From Pseudevernia furfuracea (Eukaryota > Ascomycota > Lecanoromycetes > Lecanorales > Parmeliaceae), in contig JAIUPT010000021.1 in assembly GCA_022315425.1 (NCBI GenBank), positions 372,001-436,000 of the forward strand: a stretch of 64,000 bases of DNA, read 5' to 3'. The position numbers and the translations under genes are program-made. The notes below the pieces were generated by a model. It had not been told where the DNA came from and ran no database searches. It worked only from the letters and a program-made list of their open reading frames with translations. Below are positions 33,782 to 44,872 of this stretch, piece after piece (within the stretch, counting starts at the first letter, position 1; each line of letters opens with the position of its first letter).

Positions 33782-35369
33782 GCGCTCCCTTGATTATCTG
33801 CTCTTCTGGGAGTGTGTGCATTTGGACCATAGAGAACAGAGCCTAATCTATAATAGCCCCTACCCCATATCCTAGCAACCTCCAGGTAGAATTCACAGGC
33901 GAATTCGCAGTTACCCCTGAGCTTTAAACCCTCCCAGGATACGGGATAGCAACCACCTCTGAAAGGCATTGCGTTTACTTGCAGAAGCTGTCAACATCCC
34001 AGGCTGAGAAGGCTATAAAGCAGATCATCAATTCCAGAAATGCAGGAGGCCGCCAACCGGGCTTAAGAGGTAGCCGATCCTACCAGCACGCCAAAAAATG
34101 GATCGTACAACTCAACCTCCCCGTGTCCTAATGATCCACCACGTACCGTGATACAGTTGAGCAGGCAGTAGGAGACCGAAGAGGTGTTGAAGTGAGGAGA
34201 CAAGACGATTTTGATGTGTCTATTTTTGGAAATAGGGAGTCAGAATTGGCGAACTTGCGACTATATAGACCCATCCTTGATCTCGAGGTTATTATCTTAA
34301 CGTCATTGATCAGTCTGAAACCTCAAGGGCCAATATGGGCACTTGCAGTCTCTTGTGGGACTGAAATAGTTAAATCACTACGCACTGTTCAAATAAAGGA
34401 TTTTTCTCAGACAAAGACGAAAGCCCCAGGGCTATGTAGACAGTAGATATGAAAGTTTGTCCGATGTAGGACCCCATGACGAAGAACAAGCTTGACATCA
34501 GCCTGGGTAAGTCAAAGGAAACTCTCTTTCTGGATCTTGACAGGCACCATAAGTGACCAAATTATACTGCTAAAGCCTAATAGCGTTGGCGCCAAAGCGG
34601 CAGAAGCGCTTAGGCGTCTATTGGAATTTATCCGTACAGACTTCATCGAGATCTGTGCAGACTTGTAGTATAGTAGTGATCCTAACATAAGGTGTCAAGC
34701 GATGCCAGAGCCCCTATATATTATAAAAATACTGGTGTGGGTAGGCCACTAGTCTGGGAATATGCTATGGAGCTGAATCCCTTCTTGATTTCCTATTTCT
34801 TTCTCAGTCTCTCTTCTAAGATTGCCCGCTGCATTTCTCACGATGGATATCACAAGAGGAAGAACAAAAATTGACCTTTGGCAAAGGTGCAAGAACCTCT
34901 TTCTGGATGCTCCGCTTCTCCTTGGACTGACAATTTCCAGTCTTGGAAAAACTCTACTCAAAGTCTTGTGAAATGTCTCATACCTTGACAACGGACGCCG
35001 GTGCTAGTCCTTCGGTTGACGATTTGCTCATGGTCTTCTGCATACAAATCAGATGAGTGGAGTCGATTGAGGAGGAATGCCAATGTTGGTAGCGTTACTG
35101 CATCCCCCAGCTCAGCCCTACCGTTGGTCCGATTTCCGGGTTTCCATAAACAATGGCCGTGTTGAACATCCTCCGCACCGCCAGCGTTAGAATTACACCT
35201 CATCATCTTAGCATCCCACTCTTTGTGTAGTTCTATCTACTTCAGGCATCATTCTCCAGGCTCTTCTACCATCTGACGTTCTCCTTCTCATCGTTCCATC
35301 TTACCTATACTCTCGAAAGGCCTGGATTTATCTTGCTCCTTCGGTGCGAATCTTCATCAACTCGCCAAC
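33782..35369. other. Intergenic, one weak spliced small ORF
   Basis: Mostly unassignable. A possible 51-residue gene at 34476-34668 is listed separately. Nothing else is supported in about 1.6 kb. Confidence 0.4.
34476..34668 (+). CDS. Possible small spliced gene, 51 residues
   Basis: ATG at 34476, exon to 34506, a 37-bp intron with GTAAGT donor, CTTGAC branch and ACAG acceptor, then 34544-34668. Splicing yields a helical peptide with PNSVGAKAAEALRRLLEFIR near the end. No family recognised, and the intron is shorter than the others in this window. It may be a relic of a larger gene. Confidence 0.25.
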
Positions 35370-36154
35370 ATGGACGACGCGAGCATGGATCTGACCCTCA
35401 CTTTTCCCGAAGACAACGTTCCACCGTCGGACGTTCCAATGGAGGACTGTGTAGTGTGTGGAGACGCAAAGAAATTATCCAACATGATGACAGCACCATG
35501 CGGTCATGCCTACTGCGACGGATGCGTCAACGAGCTCTTCGATCGTGCCGCGAAGCATGAATTTAATTTCCCGCCAAAATGCTGTGGTCGCATCATCAGA
35601 CTTGAAGACGCTGGACTGTTCTTATCTTGGGAGATCTACAAAAAGTTCCAAGAGAAATTCGAGGAATTTTCAACGGCAGATCGAACCTACTGCTCCGATC
35701 TTGATTGTGCAACCTTCATCCCACCAAAGACAATCGAGAACGATAAAGCCAAATGCCCTGCTTGTCAAAAGCTGACGTGCAACACGTGCAAAAAAGAAGC
35801 TCATGAGGGCGACTGCCTTGAGGGTTCCGCCGTTCAACCCTTTTGGAAAACCGTGCCTGGCTTTCAGCAATGCTCGGAGTGCAAGAGGATGATTGAGAGG
35901 ATAGAAGGTTGCTATCACATGACGTAAGTTGACTCTTTTCCGAAGAAATTTTAAAGCTACGACTTCTAAGAGGGTCCCCTAGATGCATTTGCACCACCGA
36001 GTTCTGCTACCTGTGTGGTCTCAAATGGCATACTTGTAATTGTGACCCAGTGGAGTGGGAGCGCATGTTGAATTATGCCGTTGCGAACGTTAAGCATTTG
36101 CATGGGGATGGTCGCGTCGAGTGGGAAGACCACGTCAACCTCGACGAGGATTAG
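35370..36154 (+). CDS. RBR (RING-IBR-RING) E3 ubiquitin ligase
   Basis: RBR ligases accept ubiquitin as a thioester on a Cys of RING2 before transfer. Exons 35370-35923 and 35983-36154 give 241 residues, intron 59 bp. RING1 is at about 28-70 (CVVCGDAKK, APCGHAYCDGC), IBR at about 112-155 (YCSDLDCATFIP, KCPACQKLTCNTC), RING2 at about 170-207 (QCSECKRMIERIEGCYHMTC). The predicted catalytic Cys is the one after HMT; the intron falls inside the Thr codon just before it, so an unspliced reading would lose the active site. A short acidic tail ends the protein. It is compact compared with parkin- or ariadne-type enzymes, as is common in fungi. Confidence 0.9.
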
Positions 36155-37078
36155 GCAATCGGAGCGGCCACTGAATGGCCCCTTGCAGGTGTTTTCAAGC
36201 ATTTGGATGCACATCTCCCTATCCTACGTGATCATCCGGAATGAGAGCATCAAGAGTGGCACATTGTTACAAAACATGGATGCATGCGACGGATTGAGAC
36301 CTAGGCGCTGGCAATAGGGAGGGTATTGATGTCGCTGCTAGGCTCAGACAGAATACTTGCTGGATGAGGCATCGATAGAAAATCATTGTTCTACTGGCAT
36401 TCTCCCCTTGATTAAGCGCACATCTTAACACGTCACCTCGTAGTACTTTGTCTCTCGAATCTACACAGCTTTGCTTGCCCATATCTACATATCATCTCCA
36501 ATCTTTGTCGATATAGAGGGCGTAGTCGTCCTACTTCAGTGCTCTGAAACCCAGTTAGACCTCAAGGACAGGTTTCAGTGTATACATTGGAGATCCCGTC
36601 AGATGACCATTGTCGTAGCCTCCACTTTGTACCTTTTAAGATCGGTAGCACTACTGATCTTTGAATGGCGTTAATCAGTGTAAGGACTCGAGAGTCTCGT
36701 CGTACGTCGTACGTTCGTCGTCCGCGCTACTTCCTTGTCAGCTTCTGGAACGATAGACTGTTAGACTGTATCGATTTCCAAGCTCGCCCTGTTCCACGCT
36801 TATGAGAATTTTCAAAGACTTGATTGCCGGGACTTCTTCCTCGTACACTCTCTAGTCCAGCTCGGCGACCTTTGAGAGTCGCTGGACACGAGGGGCTTCA
36901 AACCCCTCGTTACTCGTGAAAAAAGACTGATCACCCTCGGAAATCCGGCGTAATACCGGCCCTACGCGAAAATCTACAAACAAATTCCATCTCACTTGAG
37001 CTCCAGAATTTCCATATCCTCCTCCAACAACATCAAGGTCAGCACTCGTATAATTACACAAAAAGCTCCTTATCAGAC
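36155..37078. other. Intergenic region with adjacent hairpins
   Basis: No coding signal accepted. Two neighbouring hairpins at 36855-36910 are listed separately, and short CGTACG repeats occur near 36701-36713. Confidence 0.45.
36855..36910. other. Two tandem hairpins, possible structured RNA or terminator-like element
   Basis: Hairpin 1: GTCCAGC at 36855-36861 pairs with GCTGGAC at 36881-36887. Hairpin 2 abuts it: ACGAGGGG at 36888-36895 pairs perfectly with CCCCTCGT at 36903-36910 around a seven-base loop. It does not fold as a tRNA in my reading. Confidence 0.4.
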
Positions 37079-38144
37079 ATGGAAGGGAGTAGGAGTGGTA
37101 TAGAGACGCATCTCAGCCTTATTGAAGGCCGTTGTTGACACATTCTGAACAGACCAATACCATCCTAGAGGCGCAGCGTCACAAGCCGGAAACCAAGGTA
37201 ACATGGGGTCTTCCGGTACACAACCATAGATTCATGCTAGTCGTATCACCTTCTGACAATACATAGGACCAGCAAGAGCGAGTAACACTGCTCAGTACAT
37301 CAACCATGGGGGCCCGCTGGCCCAAAAGCCAACACAAGAGCTGCTTGCAATCCGGCATCAGTGGCATGAGCTACTCGAAGACCAGAGGAAAGCGCGCGAA
37401 TTGACGCTTGCCAAGGTCAGCGAGATCACGAACGAGCTCGACGTGAGGGGAGCGGGCCCTGCCAACATGCCGGCAAAAGTCAGAAATTTAAGGCATGAAT
37501 ACACGAAGTTGGATCGCGAACTGAGCGACTTCATGGCTGGAGGGGTCAGGCCCTCGCATAACCATCCTTCAAACGTCGTCGGCCGTCATAGCTTCACAAC
37601 TGGTTTGGGGCCAGTTCACCCGCAAAATGTCGGGTCGAACTACGGTCCCTCAAGGTTTCCGAGCAACGGCAACCGTTCATACCCATCTCCACCTCAACCA
37701 CACCAATCGATTGCGGCGTACCCACGGCCAATGCCCCCGGCCCGGGCAAAGGCGTCATCCCCGCCTCCAAATCAGCCAGGCCAATTGGCTGCGGTGTACC
37801 CACCTCCACTGCAACCGGCCCAGGGAACCATGCCGGCTCCCACATGGGGTGGCAATACAGGAGGTGAGAAGACGATCAAACATACGCCCTACTGCGGCAA
37901 ATACGTCGCAGTACCTACCACTGTATCATATCGAGCCCCTCGTGCAAACAATCAGGACAAAAGTAAATACAAGTTCCGTTGCGTGATCTGCAATGAGGCC
38001 TTCCGGGACCACATGAGAGTTCATACTCACTTCCCTGGCTGTGTCGAGAGAAACGGGAACGTAAACAGTGCTTGCTGGCACGACCATCCCAGCATCGACG
38101 ATGCAAAGATTCCGGACGGTCTTCTTGAAGAGGTATGGAACTAA
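37079..38144 (+). CDS. Uncharacterised protein with a C-terminal zinc-finger-like motif
   Basis: Proposed exons 37079-37097, 37153-37197 and 37267-38144 (313 residues), all in phase. The main exon has no in-frame ATG before about 37467, so upstream exons are required; the small first exon encodes MEGSRS. A helical region (LLAIRHQWHELLEDQRKARE) is followed by a long Pro/Asn/Gln-rich linker and a C-terminal module with FRCVICNEAFRDHMRVHTHF, then GC, and further on ACWHDH. The C-x2-C plus His spacing resembles a degenerate C2H2 or C2HC finger. No known family is assigned. Splice choice is good but not certain. Confidence 0.6.
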
Positions 38145-38562
38145 GAGACGCTGCAATAAATTTGTGTACTAAACGGTCTTAGTGAGCTTTCTTGCTCTGA
38201 CCTTCCTAGCCGGCATATGTGCAACTCAGCGTGCGACCAACTCGAATGCAAGAGCTAGGGATGATCCCATAGATGGACAGCAGCATTGTTGTGGTGTTGC
38301 AAACAAAGGGTGATAGACTGGATGAAAAGGACATAAGAAAAGCCGTGCCGCATTGCTATGTTAAGCGAAGACGGAAAGTCGGTGTTTGTGCTTCTTCCGC
38401 CGAACTTTTCCCGATACTCTAGTGATTGAGGTCTTGCAATGCTTGCAGCCAGCCATTCATGGCCTCAATGTTTTTACAATTACCCAACAGTTCCAGATGA
38501 GACACCATCCTTCTTCTTCTTCTTCATTATGTACATATGCAAGCATTTCATCCTAATTAGCC
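38145..38562. other. Intergenic, promoter of PEX7
   Basis: 418 bp. Contains a short TTC repeat near 38511-38526. No gene recognised. Confidence 0.4.
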
Positions 38563-39765
38563 ATGCTCGAATACCGCACTCAAGGCTTCAATGGCTACGC
38601 TGTCAAATACTCTCCATTCTTCGATTCTCGAATCGCTGTAGCTTCCTCCCAGCACTTTGGTCTTGTAGGAAACGGACGCCTCTATATCCTGGGGTTGACG
38701 CCAAAAGGCATCATTGCTGAGAAATGGTATCTATCCACCTCTTCCCAATCCTCCACATAGGTAACCCTCCTTCATCCTCAAAGCTCACAAAGCGGTAAGG
38801 TTCGACACGCAAGACTCTCTCTTCGACCTCGCCTGGTCCGAAACGCACGAGAACCAAGTCTTAGTCGCCGCAGGCGATGGCTCTATCAAGCTCTTCGACA
38901 TCGGTATTGATGAATTCCCGGTTCAGTCCTGGAAAGAGCACATGAGAGAAGTCTTTGCTGTGCATTGGAACCTAGTGTCGAAGGATACATTCTGCTCAAG
39001 TTCCTGGGATGGTACTATTAGAGTGGTACGATTTATACTTGCTACCTACGTCGCCTGGCTCCTACGGTTTTGACCTAGTCACAGTGGAACCCAACCCGCC
39101 CAACCTCCCTTTTCACCCTCCCCATCCACTCCTGCACCTACTCCGCCTCCTTTTCCCCGCACTCACCCTCCCTCCTCTCCTCAGTCTCCAGCGACTCCCA
39201 CTTCCGCCTCTTCGACCTTCGCACCCCTGCCTCCGCTTCCAATCACCTCGTCCTCACAATCCCAATACATTCCGCTCAAGCGCGCACCCAGCTCTCCTCT
39301 ACGCAATCACCCGGCCCAGCAGGAGCATTTTCGCCAAACGAAGCGCTCACGCATGACTGGAACAAATATCGCTCTTCAATCGTGGCGACGGCAGGCGTTG
39401 ATACGTTAATACGAACGTTCGACGTCAGGGCGCCGGGACAGGGACCGCTGGTTATACTTCCTGGGCACGATTATGCGGTCAGGAGGGTGACGTGGAGTCC
39501 GCATCTCTCGGACACCTTACTCAGCGCGAGCTACGATATGACATGTCGGATCTGGACTGACGGGAGTGCCAAAGCAGAGCCACCCCATGCCGCGCCTGAG
39601 GGTTTTTGTCATGAGCAAGGCAGGGAGTTGGGAAGGATGGGCCGGCATACGGAGTTCGTGTGTGGGGTGGATTGGTGCTTATTTGGGAGTGAGGGGTGGG
39701 CCGCTAGCACGGGGTGGGATGAGAGACTTTGTGTTTGGGACGTCAGGGAGTTTATGGGGCTGTGA
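38563..39765 (+). CDS. PEX7: Peroxin-7, PTS2 receptor
   Basis: WD40 beta-propeller that binds PTS2-bearing proteins in the cytosol and delivers them to peroxisomes with a co-receptor. Exons 38563-38726, 38800-39025 and 39085-39765 give 356 residues, introns 73 and 59 bp. It starts MLEYRTQGFNGYAVKYSPFF, the characteristic Pex7 opening. WD repeats include FDLAWSETHENQVLVAAGDG, SWKEHMREVFAVHWN, SSWDGTIRV, SASYDMTCRIW and STGWDERLCVWDVREFM. A low-complexity insert near residues 175-220 (Ser/Thr/Pro) sits between blades. Length fits the family. Confidence 0.92.
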
Positions 39766-40074
39766 TGAGGATAAATGCTAGGCTGGGAAGCCGGAGGCGT
39801 ACATGAACCGTTGGGGAAATATTCGCGGCTGTGCGAAGCGAAGGCTGGGAATGGCATTCGGCTAGATAAATACTTGACGCAGCTAGGCAAACGCCTGGCC
39901 GAAAACATACTACCAGAAGACTAGCATCGAAGCAAGCAAAAGTAAAGACATACATTGTCAGAAGCCAGCAAAGCCCATTGAAACAATGCCACCCAACACC
40001 AGCCCTCCGCAAGCCTCACCACCCACGAATCCTGATCCCAGCAGACCTCACATCCAAGGAGCACCAAGTCCCTT
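39766..40074. other. Convergent 3' flanks
   Basis: 309 bp between PEX7 and the vWA-like gene. No feature recognised. Confidence 0.4.
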
Positions 40075-42969
40075 TCACTTACTATCCCAAACCGAGAACA
40101 TACTCCTTAGGGTATCGGATCCAATACTCCTCTCATTCTTGACAGCAAGATCCCTAATACCCTCTTTCCGGGCCTCGTCCAACGGCGAGCTGATCGATCT
40201 ACCCCTCACAATAGGGTTAGGCGGTCTCTTCATCTTCCTCATATCATTCCATATCTTCCTCGCCTCATCTGTGCGAAGCTGCTCTCTTGACTCCTTGAGA
40301 GACAGGGCGGCTAGAGCTGGCTTCGTTTTGAAAAGCTCCTCAGTTGGGATGTCACTGGTGGCACAGTGCTGGTCCTTGTATTTTTTAACACCAAAAGGTC
40401 CTTGGCCGATGTTTTCCAATGGTCTGTTGGCATGGACGACGGCAGATTTCTTAGGCGACGCCTCGATCTCTAGACGCTGCACAACCCTTGCCTGGTATTT
40501 GAGCTCTTTGGCAAGAACATTGATGTATTCTGGACAGGCCGACAACTGAAATCTATCACCGAATTCAATATTTAGAGTCGTGAGAGCATTTCTGGGTGAA
40601 CCATGAGTGGCCAGATGGTGTGCGAGGCGCTTCTGTACTAAGACGGTACAATCTTTGGCGTTGAGCTTCGAAGGGTTTGGCTTTTGATCTGGGTCTGGAA
40701 GGCGCCTCTCCACGTGGCATTCGGTCGTGACGGAGCACGTGGTGCCTGCTGGAAGCAACGAGTGTTTGTACGTGAGTCTTGCAGTAAGAATCTTTGCTTT
40801 TGTTGTCCCGAGCATCTTGTCCAGCTGACTCAGGACATCGTTTTTATTCAGTAAAGCCTCTGATGACCGCGTTGGAGTATCAGATAAAGAGTACCCTTGT
40901 AGCGTTGCAGCAAGGGCCCTCAGCTTGAATATTACCGAGAAGACTTCACCAGGGTGTAGTTCGTTGAATTCAACTTTGCCTATGACGCCCTCAATAACAC
41001 AATCTGGGCCGGCCGAAACCTCTAAGACAAGCTCGGTCAGACTTCCCAAAACCTTCCCACTGCGAGCTTGAGGAATTAGAACGCGAAGTCGGTTCGACAC
41101 GCTCGTTGGGTCAAGGTCCTTCTTTGTACTCACGGCTTGTGGTTCGTTCCCAGACAGCGAGCGCAATTTCCAACCATTACAGTGGATGGGGGATAGATTC
41201 CTCGGGGCACCTGCAGGACTGATGGTGTGGAACGTCAGCTTTTCGTGCTCCAGTGACTGGAAGGGCAGCCCATCAGCATCTGACGTGAGAAGGAAGATAT
41301 GTCCGAAGGTGTCCTGAAGTGGCTCTTCATCTGGGTCTGGGACCGTGGACTTCAGTAGGATTTCTTTTGCACAGTCAATAGTATCAATCCAGGCGTTTGG
41401 CATGGGCTTCTTCATTGAGATCGAGATGGCATCCAGGGCAGTTTTGATCCTGTGCATCTTGACTTCGCTCAAATCCCTGACGACCGTGGAGTTGGCGCCA
41501 CTCGTGTCAGTAGTTGATGTACAAATGATCGCCAACCGATCGGTTATCACATTCAATATTGACGCCAAGAATCTTGCAGTCTCACAACTTGCCATCAGAG
41601 CGGCTGGGGAGGTTTGGAGCCTGGGGCCAAGATTAGCGTTAGGTCTCAGTGGTTGGGGCCATGACAAGTGTTAGGCCTCAGGGATTGGAGCCATGATAAA
41701 TGTTAGGTCTCAGGAAATGGAGATATGATAAGTGTTATGTCTCAGGGATAAATCTAGCGAGACTCACGAGTTGTCAATGACCACAACCACATCAAGTCCC
41801 GTATGTTGTGACCAAACATCTTGTACATTGGATCCTGAGTTCGGGGTGCCCTTGATGTCGAGTGACACCAACATACTCCGTCCCTTCTCGAAGCTCAACC
41901 GGTCGTACTCTGGGGTCAACGTGAGCTCGGCACCCATCAAGACAGCATCCGCGGGCGTGCAGTGATCTCTGAATCTTTTCGGGCTGATTGAGGGACGGGA
42001 ATTGAGTGATCCAGCGGTCGGGGAAGACGTAGCATTAGACGTTGGTGAAGTGGGAAAAGCCACTAGGGCATGGTGAAGGTCCCCTCTGGTGCTCCCGCAG
42101 TACGTATCTGTTCCCGTACTTGAACTGCTTTGCCTTGAACTGCGCATTTCTTCGCGAACTTGACATGGAGTAGCCGAGGGAAAATCCGGAGGGATCTGCG
42201 AGGCATCATTCCTATCCCGCGGCGTTGCATTGCTGGCATGGTTCCTGCCCGTTAAACCGCTCATCACTCGAGACATTAGACCATTCTTTGAAGAACGTTG
42301 CTTCCGTATTTGACGATGTGGGAGGGATCCAATGGCGTCCAAATCTTTGTGAAACGCCTCTGGGTCGGTCACCGCTCTTCGTTGACCCTCTTGCAGTGCT
42401 GATGATGCCGAAAACGAAGATGAAATCTCATGGACCGGGCTCAACGGATTTGCCCTTTTATAAGTCCCGGTGGTGAACGCTCGTGTAGATGCCGGTCTGA
42501 CTGCAGTACTGGTTCTGCTTGCATCGGAGCTGCTTCCCAATTGGCTCATTGCAGGGCATGAGTCGCGGGATCGTGCAGGAGGATTGAAAGGTGAGAACCC
42601 AATCGGCTCCTTGGATGTCGCGGTGAGAGCGGCCGTATTCGTGTTGATCGGCTCAGATTGACGCTGCTTATGCACGTGAAGGATGGTGTTTCGGCGGGCC
42701 CATTGAGAGGTTGGCGCAGCGAAATCTTGTAGGGACAGGTCCAGCTGCGTGCTATTGACCCGGTTTGAGGATTCCTCGCTTGGCGCAAGCGCCTGCAAAT
42801 TGCGATGTGTTTGAGATTTACGTATGGAGAGCGAGGAATTGACGGTGCCCGCAGTCGATTTTCCAGCCTGTTCTCGCTTAGAGATTCGTAATGGTTTGGG
42901 TGTCAGATCGGGATCCCCAAAGCCGCCATTGGCTACGGGACTTCTCCACAGCTCAGTGACAATAGACAT
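40075..42969 (-). CDS. Large protein with a von Willebrand A-like domain
   Basis: Exons 42969-41768 and 41620-40075 give about 915 residues (an upstream Met at 43020 would add 17). The first 360 residues are disordered and Ser-rich. A vWA-like domain follows: LDVVVVIDNS at the exon junction, then SPAALMASCETARFLASIL and DRLAIICTS, which read continuously only after splicing. The metal-site motif is D-x-S but lacks the full DxSxS order. The rest is beta-rich, with a basic C-terminus (KIWNDMRKMKRPPNPIVRGR). The 147-bp intron is much longer than others here and consists largely of a 32-bp tandem repeat. Function unknown. Confidence 0.75.
41621..41752. repeat. 32-bp tandem repeat forming most of an intron
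   Basis: Three full 32-base units start with GTTAGG or GTTAGGC-like sequence at 41638, 41670 and 41702, with part-units on either side. They diverge by several substitutions. On the minus strand the unit contains TTGGCCCCA; the predicted splice acceptor of the vWA-like gene (CCCCAG) is in the flanking part-unit. Confidence 0.75.
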
Positions 42970-43045
42970 AGTGACTTGTGGCAAACAAAGAGAAGGACAA
43001 TACCCCGCTCTGAGAATCACTTTCGTGGTCCCACCCTCTCGAAGG

Positions 43046-43315
43046 TCAACGCCGAATTTCCTCTCCAGTGGAATCGGATGCCTTCCTCTTGTGCCCTAGG
43101 ATGAAGCTGGGCTTTGCCCAAGGTTGGAAAGCCCAAGTCTGAAGTTTTAAATGCAGCGCTGGGGCCCAGGTGGTGCACTTAATTGCGATATAAGTCAACA
43201 GAGCGAGTATCAAGATGGGGATAAAAGTCAGCACAACGATGGGAGCTGGAGCCCATGAGCTTTTGTTGACACCCTTCATAGATATTGTAGACAATAGCTT
43301 TACACTTAAGTGCAC
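43046..43315 (-). CDS. Possible small single-pass membrane protein
   Basis: 89-residue frame with one strong hydrophobic helix (APIVVLTFIPILILALLTYI) and a basic, charged C-terminus (HKRKASDSTGEEIRR). It lies between two minus-strand genes, leaving short gaps. No family recognised. It could be an independent small gene or an exon of a neighbour. Confidence 0.4.
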   Translation of the reverse strand: MHLSVKLLSTISMKGVNKSSWAPAPIVVLTFIPILILALLTYIAIKCTTWAPALHLKLQTWAFQPWAKPSFILGHKRKASDSTGEEIRR

Positions 43316-43550
43316 GTAGAGCTGCTATCTGAATGCTATAATGTTGAAAGGGTATTGATGTTATCGGGTTGAAAGGTTTGTTCTCACCGAGAAGAGGTCG
43401 TTCGAGGGCACCATGCTTCGAGGAAGGAGCAACGATGTCAAGAAAAAATGTTGCGGTAAATGCATCCCACCTGGAGAGTTTGCAGTGTGGCCTTCCTCTA
43501 CCAAAGAAGGCTTTCAGATACATGGATCTCGGGACCAATCCCACAGCCCT

Positions 43551-44278
43551 CTACAAGTCGCCCACATGACTGACCACTTCTGCTCTGACTGCTTTGATCA
43601 AATCACAGCCTACATCGACGAATCGAATCTGAGAAACGAGATCAGAATGATATCTAATAACACCAAGTGCAGGAAGCTTACCAGATCGTCTCCGCTAGTT
43701 CCTCCGTAGAGTGTAGACTCGGCAATGCTTGCATCTATGCCCTTCCGAACCCTTTCTTCCCAGACACCGTCCCAGCTCCATTCATCTTGCCTATGGGTGC
43801 TCGGCACTGAGTCGACAAGCTTGCTACCTGCCGCATTGATCCTACGATACGCGCGCCAGGCTTTCCAAGCACCCGAGTTCCCGGCGGCCTCCAACGGCAG
43901 TGCGTCCAAGGCGGTCTCGTCGTCAAACATGCGCTTCATATATTCCAGAACCTCAGTGATTTTCAACTCACTAAGTTGAATCGAATGTCTTGGTTGTGTT
44001 CGGGTATTGTTCACGCGAAAGGACTCAGATCCTGGAGAAGACCCTCGAGAACTCAAGTCTTCCGGCTGAGGTGCTACACGCTGGTATACAGCGCCTGCGT
44101 GCGCATTGCTCACGTTTCTGGAACTCGTTGCTGAAGACGCAACGCTCTTCTGCGACCGACCAAACCAGTGTGGAAATCCATGCCTCAAGCTAAAGCCACC
44201 TGGGGGAAGTCGCTCTTCGTCAGTGGCGCTGACGGTCTCCGAGCTCGAAGATCCAGTCGTGTATGTGTAGGTAGTCAA
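43551..44278 (-). CDS. Conserved-looking hypothetical protein
   Basis: Exons 44278-43682 and 43628-43551 give 224 residues; the 53-bp intron has a GTAAGC donor and CTCAG acceptor. The N-terminal half is Ser-rich (LPPGGFSLRHGFPHWFGRSQ). A well-ordered helical half follows: LSELKITEVLEYMKRMFDDE, AWKAWRAYR, WDGVWEERVRKGIDASIAES. I recall similar proteins as hypothetical entries in other Pezizomycotina but cannot name a domain. The stop at 43551 rests on the chosen acceptor. Confidence 0.6.
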
Positions 44279-44872
44279 TGGCGCGACCAGTGGGTGAAAG
44301 ATGTCGCTAATGAAGGTGATGACTGGGGGGAGGGTAGGATAGTCCGGGGGAAAGGAGACCTGGAAGCGTAGAATTGCTGGCGTATAAGGGCCTTGAACAG
44401 ATCAGCTGGTTCTCCACTGGGAAGGCTATACGATGGATGTGATGTGCTTTGTACCTTTACGAACGAAGAGTACGCCAGACCACTGCGTTGAAGCTCCGGG
44501 TTTCAGACTCAAGTAGACCCCTTCGGGACATGCTTGCTTAAGACTCGCGCTGTAGACGATTAGATCTTGACTGAGGGCTTTTCATATCGATGTGTACACT
44601 TACTACTCGAGCAGCACATGTTGCTGAATATTGTGATGCCACGGAAGCTGACGCAGGGAGGTCATGTCATTACTTTATTGAGAGACTTGAAAAATCTCCG
44701 CTCCGGTGCCGCGATATTTTTTTGAGATTTCTTTGCGACTTCGAGAAAATATCTACTTTATGATACTTCCTTAGATTTTGCAGGAAACATGATTGATATT
44801 CGTTGACATTCGGAGAGAGACACATGTGAAATGCAAGCTGTGCTGGGGTGACATTGAAAGACCGCTTCTCCA
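44279..44872. promoter_or_regulatory. Divergent promoter region
   Basis: 594 bp between the start codons of the 224-residue gene and MTG2. No specific site assigned. Confidence 0.4.

Noticed and set aside
36850..36920. tRNA-like element
   Set aside because: The stem-loops lack a TTC-type T loop in the right place, and there is no acceptor stem or anticodon arm in either orientation.
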